Positions 1-8,213 of a stretch of 64,000 bases of DNA are shown one piece after another. Both the position numbers and the translations under genes were made by a program. Under the pieces are notes generated by a model. That model was not told where the DNA came from and ran no database searches. It saw only the letters and a list, made by a program, of their open reading frames with translations. This DNA comes from Oceanobacillus sp. CFH 90083 (GTDB lineage: Bacteria; Bacillota; Bacilli; Bacillales; Amphibacillaceae). The number at the start of each line of letters is the position of its first letter. The first letter of the stretch is position 1. The stretch covers positions 1 to 64,000 of the forward strand of contig NZ_VIYG01000016.1 in NCBI RefSeq assembly GCF_009389585.1, in the 5' to 3' direction.

Positions 1-90
1 CATAGCAGGGGGTTTTCAAAAACATTTAAAATAAATATATGTTGCATTAAATTAGCACATCAACAGACTTTTATTCATCAGGAGGGCATT

Positions 91-903
91 ATGATCAAAA
101 AAGAGGACATTAATTTAACTATGCTATCTATTCCGTATGTTAAAAGTAAGCACTTAGACGACAAGCAATCTCGGAAAATAATTGAAAAATTCGAAAATGC
201 AAAGGACTATCAAATAGATTGCGATGCAGTATATGATGGTTTCTTAACACGAAATGTGATAGCCAGGCACGCTTATTTATCTGAAAAAATAAATAAGTAT
301 AAACATTCATTTGAACAGTTGCTGATTTTATCGGTAGGATTAGATACAAAACCGGATACATTGCCTGCTTTAAAGGACAAAAACTGCTTCGGATTAGACA
401 TTGCAGCAAATGATATTAAAAATATTTATACCTATTCTCAAACCCAAACAAAGACGAAAATTTTACAATGCGACTTTCAAAAAGATATCCATTCAGCACT
501 GCTTGATAAATTGGAACACGCAGGGATGATAAGGAGTAAACCGACCTATATTATTTGGGAAGGTGGAACCTTTTATATTGACGCATCAGACATATATCAT
601 ACACTCCAATATCTATGTCATCATTTAAATATTATCGGATGCAGTATAGATTTCATGAACAAAGATTTATTTTCCCCTCCCAGACACCAAAAAGCTAAAA
701 AACAGCTTCAGTTAGTAGAAAAAATAGGAGTCCCTTGGAAATCATTCTTCTCAAAAGAAGCTTTAGAAAAGATGTTTAAAAAGCTTGGGTTTACTGATAT
801 TGCAATCACTTTACATGGGGAATACGAAAAAAAGGCCTTAGGCAATATTAACCTTGATGAAGATATTATGTATATGGCTACTGCAGTTAGAAAGGAAATA
901 TAA
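91..903 (+). CDS. Class I SAM-dependent methyltransferase, leucine carboxyl methyltransferase (LCM/PPM1) family
   Basis: The 270-residue protein has the layout of the LCM/polyketide O-methyltransferase family. A glycine-poor SAM loop reads LSVGLDTKP at residues 80-88, an acidic strand end (FGLDI) lies near 100-104, and the family's IIWEGGTFYI strand is at 154-163. These proteins carboxyl- or O-methylate small molecules or peptides, and no substrate can be read here. A strong AGGAGG sits 7 bases before the ATG. It is alone on its strand and followed by a bidirectional terminator, so it is probably monocistronic. There is no signal peptide, so it is cytoplasmic. The family is fairly sure; the role is unknown. 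Confidence 0.75.
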   Translation: MIKKEDINLTMLSIPYVKSKHLDDKQSRKIIEKFENAKDYQIDCDAVYDGFLTRNVIARHAYLSEKINKYKHSFEQLLILSVGLDTKPDTLPALKDKNCFGLDIAANDIKNIYTYSQTQTKTKILQCDFQKDIHSALLDKLEHAGMIRSKPTYIIWEGGTFYIDASDIYHTLQYLCHHLNIIGCSIDFMNKDLFSPPRHQKAKKQLQLVEKIGVPWKSFFSKEALEKMFKKLGFTDIAITLHGEYEKKALGNINLDEDIMYMATAVRKEI

Positions 904-969
904 AAGACTATTTTTCTTTTCGGTATATCGCTTCCTATATGCTTTGATAGTTATCTTCTAACAAGTAAA

Positions 970-1020
970 AACAGCAGCTCTCCTTTATTTATATCATAAA
1001 AAGAGCTGCTGCTCTTATTT
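970..1020. terminator. Bidirectional rho-independent terminator
   Basis: A 10-bp perfect stem (CAGCAGCTCT at 972-981 with AGAGCTGCTG at 1002-1011) is flanked by A-rich and T-rich runs. It lies between the convergent methyltransferase and yneT genes and can serve both. Confidence 0.75.
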
Positions 1021-1083
1021 ACATAATGAAATATGGATTTACATCTGTCCATAAAGAGATATATCTATGATTGACAAGATATT

Positions 1084-1500
1084 TTATTTCAATAACACAG
1101 CATGTACAACTTTAATACAAAGATCCATTGCTACTTCAAAATCATGCTCTTTTAAATAGTTATAAGCTTCTTCGTTTACAATTCCCTGCTGTGCCCAAAA
1201 CATTTTACAATCTGTTTGTACTGCATCTCTCGCAACGTCAGGCAAATGCTCCGGCCGGCGGAAAACATTAATAATATCAATAGGCCCGTCGATTTCCGCT
1301 AAAGAACTGTAGGCTTTCTCTCCAAGCACCTCGTCAACTGTTGGATTAACAGGAATAATTTTATATCCTTCCTCCTGCATTCTGTGTGCAATTTGATACG
1401 ATGTTCTTTCCGGATTAGCAGATAAACCTACAACCGCAATCGTTTTCGCATCCTCCAAAATTTCTTTTAACCTTTCTTTGCTGGGATTTTCAATGATCAT
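1084..1500 (-). CDS. yneT: CoA-binding (YccU/YneT-type) Rossmann protein
   Basis: This 138-residue single-domain CoA_binding_2 protein has the nucleotide-binding loop VVGLSANPER near residues 23-32 and the later conserved stretches IIPVNPT and WAQQGI. The family resembles the CoA-binding domain of succinyl-CoA synthetase, and its cellular role is not established. AAGGAGGAA precedes the ATG. It lies 44 bases after the fused permease gene on the same strand, so it may be cotranscribed with the importer. In B. subtilis yneT is near plsY, and the same neighbourhood is kept here. Confidence 0.85.
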   Translation of the reverse strand: MIIENPSKERLKEILEDAKTIAVVGLSANPERTSYQIAHRMQEEGYKIIPVNPTVDEVLGEKAYSSLAEIDGPIDIINVFRRPEHLPDVARDAVQTDCKMFWAQQGIVNEEAYNYLKEHDFEVAMDLCIKVVHAVLLK

Positions 1501-1544
1501 GATAATTCCTCCTTAATAGTAATGAGATGATGGGACTTTCTCCA

Positions 1545-3068
1545 TCATTCAATAAAACCTTTTTCTATCAAGTACTCTCGGGCAACATCTTCTGCAAATG
1601 CATCCTCATAATCGACTTGATAATTCATTTCCCGCATTTCTTCATCAGTAATCTGTCCGTGCAGTTGATTCAGAATATCCTCAAGCTCCGGATATTGCTC
1701 TAACGTATCAGCCCGCATTAACGGAGCTCCCTGATATGGCGGGAATAAATTCTCAGAGTCCCTGAGGGATATCAGCCCTAATTCCACCATATAGCTGTCC
1801 GTTGCATAGGCATCTATCACATCTACCTCACCACTTTCAATAGCTCCCTGACGAAGACCCGGGTCCATTGTGTTTACCTCATTAAAGTCCAGATTATATA
1901 CGTCCTGCATTCCGACATAACCATCATAGCGGTCATTAAACTCTAATGTGAAGCCGGCTGTTACATTATTTTCAATCAATTTCAAATCAGAGATATCGTT
2001 CAGATTATTTTCTTCTGCAAATTCCTCCGTAACTGCTACGGTATACGTATTATTAAACAACATTGGCTCTAAAAGTTCCAAATTATATGCTTCTTTTATA
2101 CCATCTCTAGCCTGGATATATACCTCCTCCGCTTCATTAGACTCCGCTTGTTCATCCAGCAGAGATACAATTACTGTTCCTGTAAATTCCGGGTAAATAT
2201 CAATACTTCCTTGCTGTAATGCGTTAAATACCATATCTGTTTTTCCAAGGTTTGGTTCTAAATCAACGGTTATATCACTTTCTTCTTCAATTATGATTTT
2301 ATATATATTCATGATGATTTCAGGTTCTGACCCCAATTTACCGGCAATAACAATATCCCCTTTTTCGTTTCCCGGCATCATAAAGGGAACCGTAATGGCA
2401 AGAACAACCATAACAAGCATCGCAATAAAAGCCTGGATACCATATTTTTTAGACAGCCTTTCAAATAAACGCAGAATAAAATCAAGAATAATTGCTAATA
2501 AAGCTGCTGGTATCGCTCCTAATAAGACAAGTGAAATCTCTCCTCCACGATCCAGGCCAAGTAAAATGATATCTCCAAGCCCGCCGGCACCAATTAAAGC
2601 TGCGATAGTTGTTGTTCCTACGATAAGGACCATGGATGTACGGATACCAGCCATAATAACCGGCATCGCAAGCGGCAGATCTACTCTCATTAATTGTTTT
2701 CTTGTATTCATCCCCATTCCTCTGGCAGCTTCCCGTAATGCCGGATCTACTCCGTCTATTCCTGTATATGTATTTCTGAGAATCGGCAGCAGCCCATAAA
2801 GTACAAGTGCAACGATAGCCGGCTGAGGACCAATCCCTAAAAATGGGATTAAAAAAGCTAACACAGCAAGGCTGGGTATCGTCTGTAAAACGGCTGTTAT
2901 ACCAATAATAGGTTCTGCGACACGCGGATACCTTGTCAGCATAAGCCCTAATGGTACAGCAATTAAAATCGCTATACCGAGCGAAATCAAAGAGATCTGC
3001 AAATGCTCCCAAATAGCTTGAAAGAGCATATCCTGCCGATTCTGAAGCACTTCGATAAACGAGCTCAT
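1545..3068 (-). CDS. OpuC/EgtU-type ABC importer, fused permease and substrate-binding protein
   Basis: Residues about 15-220 form a BPD_transp_1 permease with five or six membrane segments and an EAA-like loop (EAARGMGM). After a further membrane segment near 215-232, residues about 238-507 form an OpuAC-type binding domain with GKTDMVFNALQQG and EFNDRYDGYVGMQ. In B. subtilis OpuC and OpuB these are separate proteins. The fusion resembles Listeria BilEB and Streptococcus EgtU, which import bile-related or ergothioneine-type ligands rather than simply betaine. The ligand cannot be assigned by eye. The ATG overlaps the upstream ATPase stop codon by 4 bases (ATGA), indicating translational coupling. 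Confidence 0.85.
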   Translation of the reverse strand: MSSFIEVLQNRQDMLFQAIWEHLQISLISLGIAILIAVPLGLMLTRYPRVAEPIIGITAVLQTIPSLAVLAFLIPFLGIGPQPAIVALVLYGLLPILRNTYTGIDGVDPALREAARGMGMNTRKQLMRVDLPLAMPVIMAGIRTSMVLIVGTTTIAALIGAGGLGDIILLGLDRGGEISLVLLGAIPAALLAIILDFILRLFERLSKKYGIQAFIAMLVMVVLAITVPFMMPGNEKGDIVIAGKLGSEPEIIMNIYKIIIEEESDITVDLEPNLGKTDMVFNALQQGSIDIYPEFTGTVIVSLLDEQAESNEAEEVYIQARDGIKEAYNLELLEPMLFNNTYTVAVTEEFAEENNLNDISDLKLIENNVTAGFTLEFNDRYDGYVGMQDVYNLDFNEVNTMDPGLRQGAIESGEVDVIDAYATDSYMVELGLISLRDSENLFPPYQGAPLMRADTLEQYPELEDILNQLHGQITDEEMREMNYQVDYEDAFAEDVAREYLIEKGFIE

Positions 3069-4039
3069 AAAATCCCCGCTCCTTTCTTCTCCTGCTGATA
3101 GAAGTATTGAAGCAGTTCATCCCTCGTCACAACCCCAACGATTTTTTGTTTATTATCCACTATTGGAAAGATCGTCTGATCGGATGTTTGAATTATTTTA
3201 TACGCATCTTCCAGTGTACTTTTTACAGGAATTGTCGCACCATTTTCCTGCTCGTGTTCATGTACAGACCGGACATCTTCTTTCATGACTTCCTGAACAG
3301 ATTTCAGCCATGGTGATTGACGGTTTCCAATAAATTCTTCCACAAAATCATTTTGGGGATGTTTTAGTAATTGTTCAGGTGAGTCGCATTGAACCACTGT
3401 TCCTTCTTTCATTAAACAAATACGATCGCTCATTTTCAAAGCTTCGTCCATATCATGGGTAACAAAAACAATCGTCTTTTTAATCGCTTTTTGTAGTCTA
3501 TTAATATCTATTTGTAATTGCTCCCGGCTAATTGGGTCAAGTGCACTGAACGGCTCATCCATTAATACAATATCAGGATCAGCAGCTAATGCCCGGATCA
3601 CACCAATACGCTGCTGCTGCCCTCCTGACAGTTCGCCCGGATAACGTTTCTTGAAAATGGATGGATCAAGTCCTACCATATCCAATAATTCATCCGTCCG
3701 TCTCTCTGCTTTCTCTTTTTTCCACTTCAAGAGTTCGGGAACAACTTGAATATTCTCCTCAACAGTCAGATGCGGGAATAAAGCAATCTGCTGCAAAACA
3801 TATCCAATATTCCAGCGTAGTGCATGAATGGAATAATCACCTATCGGTTTGTCATTTATGTATATTGTCCCTGCAGATGGATCAATCAAACGGTTAATCA
3901 TCTTCATTGTTGTTGTTTTCCCGCAGCCGCTGGGACCGATTAACGTCATAAATTCTCCTTTTTCGACAGTCAGATTAAATTGATCAACAGCAATTGTTCC
4001 ATCCGGGTATGTTTTTGTAATATCTTTAAATGTAATCAT
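3065..4039 (-). CDS. OpuC/EgtV-type ABC importer ATPase with C-terminal CBS domain
   Basis: This 324-residue quaternary-amine-type ATPase has Walker A GPSGCGKTT at 35-43, the LSGGQQQR signature and Walker B IVLMDEPFSALD, followed by a CBS region near 250-315. In the OpuA/OpuC family CBS domains sense ionic strength or c-di-AMP. A longer frame reaches position 4081, but AAGGGGAG lies just before the ATG at 4039 and the protein then begins at the usual family start. It is first in the operon with the fused permease/binding protein. The substrate could be betaine, carnitine, choline or ergothioneine. Confidence 0.85.
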   Translation of the reverse strand: MITFKDITKTYPDGTIAVDQFNLTVEKGEFMTLIGPSGCGKTTTMKMINRLIDPSAGTIYINDKPIGDYSIHALRWNIGYVLQQIALFPHLTVEENIQVVPELLKWKKEKAERRTDELLDMVGLDPSIFKKRYPGELSGGQQQRIGVIRALAADPDIVLMDEPFSALDPISREQLQIDINRLQKAIKKTIVFVTHDMDEALKMSDRICLMKEGTVVQCDSPEQLLKHPQNDFVEEFIGNRQSPWLKSVQEVMKEDVRSVHEHEQENGATIPVKSTLEDAYKIIQTSDQTIFPIVDNKQKIVGVVTRDELLQYFYQQEKKGAGIL

Positions 4040-4390
4040 TTTAATCTCCCCTTTGATAAAAAGATTCCCGATTATACGCATTTAAAACGTCTATCAGCCG
4101 TTGTTTTCAATTGTCATTTCCAAATCGGAACTGCCCGCTAAAACCTTTTATCTCACATTTGAAAACCGGCTCCATCCAACCCTTTTCGTTCATCGATGAA
4201 GTACGGTCACATCAAGCCGGACAAGTCAATGCTAGGACATCGTGTCCATCGTACTTTATTTCTTAAAATCTTTATACACTCTTAAAGTGTAAAAAATTTT
4301 GTACTTAAACTGATTGGTTCATGCTAAAATAGCCATAGGAACATAGAAGATGATGTACTATACGAAATTTAAAAAGAAAGTTGGGAACAT
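4040..4390. other. Divergent intergenic region with repeat remnant and plsY promoter
   Basis: About 350 bases without a gene lie between the importer and plsY. Positions about 4195-4290 resemble a decayed R1 repeat, with a tail like CTTTATACACTCTTAAAGTG. A candidate extended -10 element TGCTAAAAT lies at 4322-4330, about 60 bases before plsY; no good -35 is visible. I see no riboswitch. Confidence 0.4.
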
Positions 4391-4972
4391 ATGGATTATA
4401 TTATTTTTGGGATCATTGCATATCTCTTAGGATCTATTCCGTTTGCCTTAATCATTGGCAAAATCGGCTATAAAATAGATATTCGTGAACATGGAAGCGG
4501 TAATCTTGGCGCAACCAATGCTTTTCGTGTACTTGGAATAAAAGCAGGCAGTATCGTTATTCTGGGCGATATCTTAAAAGGAACGTTGGCTGTGTTATTA
4601 CCTCAATTATTTGATGCGAATGTTTATCCTTTAATTATTGGTATTATTGCTGTTTTAGGGCATACTTATCCGATTTTCGCTAAATTTAAAGGCGGCAAGG
4701 CCGTTGCAACATCAGGCGGGATGATTCTCGGAATTAACCCTGTCTTATTTATCATTATGATTGCTACATTTTTACTAACCTTATATTTATCTAAATATGT
4801 TTCCCTTTCCTCCATGATAACTGGAGTTGTGGCCTTTTTCGCATCATTGTTCTTCCAGAATACTGGATTGACAATCGTAATTCTTATCTTAACTATTTTT
4901 GTAACGTATCGGCATTGGGCTAATATTAAAAGAATAAAAAATGGGACAGAGCCTAAAATAACTTGGATGTAG
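4391..4972 (+). CDS. plsY: Acyl-phosphate:glycerol-3-phosphate acyltransferase PlsY
   Basis: PlsY transfers the acyl group of acyl-phosphate to sn-glycerol-3-phosphate, the first step of phospholipid synthesis, in the membrane. The 193-residue protein has the family's motif 1 (GSGNLGATN, about 35-43), the motif 2 region [20 protein letters not shown] (91-110) and five or so membrane segments. The usual GGKGVAT reads GGKAVAT here, a mild variation. Length matches the family (B. subtilis YneS 193). It is alone on the plus strand, divergent from the importer. In B. subtilis plsY sits next to parEC; here folE2 follows instead. Confidence 0.95.
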   Translation: MDYIIFGIIAYLLGSIPFALIIGKIGYKIDIREHGSGNLGATNAFRVLGIKAGSIVILGDILKGTLAVLLPQLFDANVYPLIIGIIAVLGHTYPIFAKFKGGKAVATSGGMILGINPVLFIIMIATFLLTLYLSKYVSLSSMITGVVAFFASLFFQNTGLTIVILILTIFVTYRHWANIKRIKNGTEPKITWM

Positions 4973-4984
4973 CAGTTCGATAAA

Positions 4985-5013
4985 TTGAATATTTAAGCCG
5001 AATTCAGTATACT
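4985..5013 (+). promoter_or_regulatory. Sigma-A promoter of folE2-yidD
   Basis: TTGAAT (4985-4990), a 17-base spacer and TATACT (5008-5013) form a good housekeeping promoter 75 bases before folE2. I looked for a Zur operator, since folE2 is a zinc-starvation gene in B. subtilis, and did not find a convincing one. Confidence 0.6.
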
Positions 5014-5087
5014 AGTGGCTAGTTATAATTATTGATTGTATGAGTATCTAAGGCACCATAGATGCTGACAAGAAAGGGCGTTTTGTT

Positions 5088-6020
5088 ATGCAACAAATAA
5101 ACACAATTCCATTAAAGAAACTTCCATCCAAGGAAGAAAGACATAGATTATTTGGTTCTGTTCCACCGGGAGAGAAGAAAAAACCGACCGAAAAAAGCAA
5201 AATGGCTGATTTACAAAATATAAAACGTGATTTCCTTTTTGATCTGGATGCAGTTGGTGTAGCAAATGTAAAATATCCTGTCCGTGTCATCAGCGGGCAA
5301 GCACCTTTTGAACAAACAACTGTCGGCACATTTACATTTTCATCCAGCATCCCTGCAAATAGTAAAGGAACCAATATGAGCCGTTTTATGGAGCTTTTAG
5401 AGCAATATCATCAAAGCGGATTTACTGTTTCTGTTGATGAATTAAAACAGTTTACAAAGGATTTAGCAATGAAATTAGAGCAGTCAGACGCTTCTGTTTC
5501 TGTAAGCTTCCCCTGGTTCTATGAGCGTCAAGCACCGCAAACCTTTGCTGCCGGGTTAAACCATGTAGAAGCATCTATTTCTGTCCGTTATTCTAAATAT
5601 GAGGATTACCAAATCAATGTTTCGTTGGATGTACAAATAACCACATTATGCCCCTGCTCTAAAGAAATCAGCGAGTACAGTGCCCATAATCAGCGTGGTA
5701 ACGTAACGCTGGAAGCAGAGCTGGAGTCGAACGTGTCAAATAATGATGGGGATTGGAAGGGACTTCTGCTGGAAGCTGCTGAAAGTAACGCAAGTGCAAG
5801 GCTGCATCCTATCCTAAAAAGACCGGATGAAAAGATGGTGACAGAAGCTGCCTATGAAAACCCCCGATTTGTGGAGGATATGGTCCGTCTGATTGCCGCC
5901 GATCTTTATGAGCTGCCAGAAGTGATAAAGTTCCATGTTGCATGCCGTAACGAAGAATCGATTCACATGCATGATGCGATTGCTTCTGTCACCTATGATA
6001 AACGTAACGAAGAAGGTTGA
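5088..6020 (+). CDS. folE2: GTP cyclohydrolase IB (FolE2)
   Basis: FolE2 converts GTP to 7,8-dihydroneopterin triphosphate, the entry step of folate synthesis. It is the metal-promiscuous alternative to Zn-dependent FolE. The 310-residue COG1469 protein carries the family signature around LCPCS (187-191) and HNQRG (200-204), with an N-terminal extension of about 50 residues typical of Bacillus-type proteins. AAAGGG precedes the ATG. The gene is inserted into an otherwise yne-like order between plsY and yneR. No folE is seen in the window, so whether this is the only GCYH-I of the cell is open. Confidence 0.93.
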   Translation: MQQINTIPLKKLPSKEERHRLFGSVPPGEKKKPTEKSKMADLQNIKRDFLFDLDAVGVANVKYPVRVISGQAPFEQTTVGTFTFSSSIPANSKGTNMSRFMELLEQYHQSGFTVSVDELKQFTKDLAMKLEQSDASVSVSFPWFYERQAPQTFAAGLNHVEASISVRYSKYEDYQINVSLDVQITTLCPCSKEISEYSAHNQRGNVTLEAELESNVSNNDGDWKGLLLEAAESNASARLHPILKRPDEKMVTEAAYENPRFVEDMVRLIAADLYELPEVIKFHVACRNEESIHMHDAIASVTYDKRNEEG

Positions 6021-6027
6021 TGGTCAT

Positions 6028-6282
6028 ATGAAATATATATTTATTGGGCTGATCCGCTTTTATCAGCTTGCCATCAGCCCATATACACCAGCAACCTGCC
6101 GCTTTTATCCCACCTGTTCAGCGTATGGTTTAGAAGCATTTCAACGTTTTGGATTTTTTAAAGGTGGAATATTGACTATAAAAAGAATCAGTAAATGCCA
6201 TCCATTTCATCCAGGCGGAGTCGATTTCGTTCCAGAGAAACCCGAAAAGAAGAAGCAGCATGAAAAGGGCATATTTAAATAG
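6028..6282 (+). CDS. yidD: YidD membrane protein insertion efficiency factor
   Basis: YidD is a small amphipathic inner-leaflet protein that aids YidC-dependent membrane insertion. The 84-residue product has the invariant [14 protein letters not shown] block and the later CHPFHPGG motif. A longer frame starts at 5935 inside folE2, but the ATG at 6028 gives the family's usual start and follows GAAGG. It starts 7 bases after the folE2 stop, so it is cotranscribed with it. In E. coli yidD sits with rnpA and yidC, so this location is unusual. Confidence 0.92.
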   Translation: MKYIFIGLIRFYQLAISPYTPATCRFYPTCSAYGLEAFQRFGFFKGGILTIKRISKCHPFHPGGVDFVPEKPEKKKQHEKGIFK

Positions 6283-6346
6283 TACGATAAAATTCGCTGT
6301 GATTTTTATAAGACTTTTGAATATCCTCTAAAAAGGGAGAGATAAA

Positions 6347-6643
6347 ATGGAAATCAAAGTATCAGAACAAGCAGCCAAATGGTATAAAGAGGAATTAGAT
6401 TTACAAAACGAAAAGAATATACGATTCTTCCCGAGGTATGGCGGTGTTGGCGGCAGAATTGCCGGTTTTTCAATTGGTATTAAAGCGGAAGCACCTAAGA
6501 ATGAAGCAGCTTCCACATCTGTAGCAGACATCCATTTCTTTATCGAAGAATCGGATGATTGGTATTTCGAAGGAGCTGACCTGTCTGTTTCTTATGATGA
6601 GACGAAAAAAGAACCAAAAATTGAATATCCCGAGAGAAGCTAG
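6347..6643 (+). CDS. yneR: YneR, HesB/IscA-like protein without cysteines
   Basis: This 98-residue HesB/YadR/YfhF-type protein has the family's FFPRYGGVGG turn and FFIEESDDWYFEGADL. It contains no cysteine at all, so it cannot bind Fe-S clusters or iron as IscA does; B. subtilis YneR is similar. AAAGGGAG precedes the ATG. It is adjacent to yneQ and yneP as in B. subtilis. Its function is unknown. Confidence 0.85.
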   Translation: MEIKVSEQAAKWYKEELDLQNEKNIRFFPRYGGVGGRIAGFSIGIKAEAPKNEAASTSVADIHFFIEESDDWYFEGADLSVSYDETKKEPKIEYPERS

Positions 6644-6703
6644 AACAGGAACACATATGACAAGCGCAGGCGGAACAAAATAGTCCGCCTGCACTTATTA
6701 TTT

Positions 6704-7000
6704 CTATTTAAACCTTTCTAATTGCTCCAGCCGATTTTCTGATTTCAGAATTTCCCGTTGATAATCACCAAAAAGATCAAAATGAGGATATTCCGGCTTT
6801 AAATCAATCCAGGACTCATCTAAATTATACTTTCTGCCCCATTCTTTCAGCTTTTTCAAGTCACTGCATCCTACTTTTGTTACTGTATTACAGTCAGGAA
6901 AGCGATCATCCAGCCAATAATGCGTGATAAAATCTATTTTTCCAGCCCGGACATTCTGCTTCCACTGACTTAATTCTTCTCGCTTTAATCCAAACGCCAT
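6704..7000 (-). CDS. yneQ: YneQ, conserved Bacillaceae protein
   Basis: This 98-residue protein of unknown function matches YneQ in size and place. Its motifs include FGLKREELSQWK at the start and ITHYWLDDRFPDCNTVTKVGC in the middle. The open frame extends to 7045, but AGAGGA before the ATG at 7000 and the family start favour the shorter protein. It begins 2 bases after the yneP stop, so the two are cotranscribed. There is no membrane segment or signal peptide. Confidence 0.8.
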   Translation of the reverse strand: MAFGLKREELSQWKQNVRAGKIDFITHYWLDDRFPDCNTVTKVGCSDLKKLKEWGRKYNLDESWIDLKPEYPHFDLFGDYQREILKSENRLEQLERFK

Positions 7001-7002
7001 TC

Positions 7003-7431
7003 TTAATCCTCTTTCTCCAGCTGTTTTTGATAGGCAGCATGCCAATCGGGAAATTTCCTGCGGATTGACAATGGCCGAAAAGTGTCTTTATCAACAATGG
7101 TATGTGTTGTTGTTCCAGTAACAGCTATATCTCCTGCTTCATTTAAAATCTGATAGCCATAAACCGTACGCAAGCCATCATAAGCCTCCAGCCAGGTTTT
7201 AACAACTGGCTTTTCACCATAGCGTACAGCATTTTTATATGAAATTTGTGCATCGATCACCGGAGAAACAACATTTCGCTGTTCCATCCCTTGATGGTAG
7301 TTAAGCCCCAAAGCTTCCACATACTTTGTACGTCCAATTTCGAACCAAACAAGATAGTTTGCGTGATATACTACTCCCATCTGATCCGTTTCTTGATATC
7401 TTACTTCTATCGGTGTTTCTGTAACTAACAA
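7003..7431 (-). CDS. yneP: YneP, YbgC/FadM-type acyl-CoA thioesterase
   Basis: This 142-residue hot-dog-fold thioesterase has the 4-hydroxybenzoyl-CoA thioesterase signature ETDQMGVVYHANYLVWFEIG, with catalytic Asp16 and the following Tyr-His. It hydrolyses acyl-CoAs, and the chain preference cannot be read. It lies in the yneN-yneP-yneQ run, 28 bases after yneN. A paralogue at 54848-55321 carries the same signature. Confidence 0.88.
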   Translation of the reverse strand: MLVTETPIEVRYQETDQMGVVYHANYLVWFEIGRTKYVEALGLNYHQGMEQRNVVSPVIDAQISYKNAVRYGEKPVVKTWLEAYDGLRTVYGYQILNEAGDIAVTGTTTHTIVDKDTFRPLSIRRKFPDWHAAYQKQLEKED

Positions 7432-7459
7432 TCTTTCTTCCTCCTTGCTTCTCCTTCAA

Positions 7460-8056
7460 TCAGTCCATTTCTTGCACCATTTTCTCCATAAATTCATAAT
7501 CCATCGGTCCAATTCTTCTCGGCTGCTGTACGATTCCATCTGTACCAATAAAATAGGTCGTCGGTGCAGCATAGACGACGTATGGATCAGATAAATTATC
7601 ATCTTTATCTAATAGTACCGTAAAAGTATGTTCATTCTCCTCCATAAAATCTCCTACGTCTGACAGCTGGTTTTCATGCTTTGTCATATTGACAGCAACT
7701 ACTTCGACCTCATCCTGATAATCGTTATAGAACTCCTGTATTTCTGGCATTTCTTCGATACAGGGAGGGCACCAAGAATACCAGAAGTTCAAAATTACTT
7801 TCTTCCCCTGCAAATCCGAAAGCCGGAAGCTGTCCCCTTCCAATGTCTCCAATTCAAAGTCAGGAGCTGGTTCACCAGGTTCTACTCCAACACTTTCAGC
7901 TGGTGCAATCGCAGCACCCTGCCCCATAGAACCATCATCTACAAGAACTGCATCTTCTTCTGACGTATTGTTCATCACCCTATCTTGAATTACATTTGCA
8001 ATAACTAATCCAACAAGTACTAACAATAAAGTCAGCGCAAATATTCGTTTATACAA
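7460..8056 (-). CDS. yneN: YneN, membrane-anchored TlpA/ResA-type thiol-disulfide oxidoreductase
   Basis: The 198-residue protein has an N-terminal membrane anchor (residues 5-23), an acidic linker and a thioredoxin fold with the active site WCPPC at 95-99, in the NFWYSWCPPC context of the ResA/TlpA group. It faces outward and probably reduces cytochrome c or sporulation protein disulfides together with CcdA, encoded 6 kb away. The start is TTG, 6 bases after AGGAG; no ATG fits. The order citB-yneN-yneP-yneQ matches B. subtilis. Confidence 0.87.
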   Translation of the reverse strand: MYKRIFALTLLLVLVGLVIANVIQDRVMNNTSEEDAVLVDDGSMGQGAAIAPAESVGVEPGEPAPDFELETLEGDSFRLSDLQGKKVILNFWYSWCPPCIEEMPEIQEFYNDYQDEVEVVAVNMTKHENQLSDVGDFMEENEHTFTVLLDKDDNLSDPYVVYAAPTTYFIGTDGIVQQPRRIGPMDYEFMEKMVQEMD

Positions 8057-8149
8057 TCATATCTCCTACCAATCCACATTGGTTTTCCTTCTTCTATCCT
8101 AAAGAGGAACTTCCCTTTTGTAAAGAATCTAGACCTGAATAAGAAGGCA

Positions 8150-8196
8150 TAGAAAAAGAGCCTAGCTTCCTAAAAAGCACAGACTCTTTTTCCTTT
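8150..8196 (-). terminator. Terminator of citB
   Basis: The inverted repeat AAAAAGAG (8153-8160) / CTCTTTTT (8184-8191) with flanking T/A runs lies just after the citB stop codon and upstream of yneN. Confidence 0.6.
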
Positions 8197-8213
8197 ATAA
8201 AACAGCAGGCTGC

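Noticed and set aside
4973-5087. Zur box or pterin/folate riboswitch before folE2
   Set aside because: No TCGTAAT-type dyad or THF-riboswitch core could be read; only a sigma-A promoter is visible.
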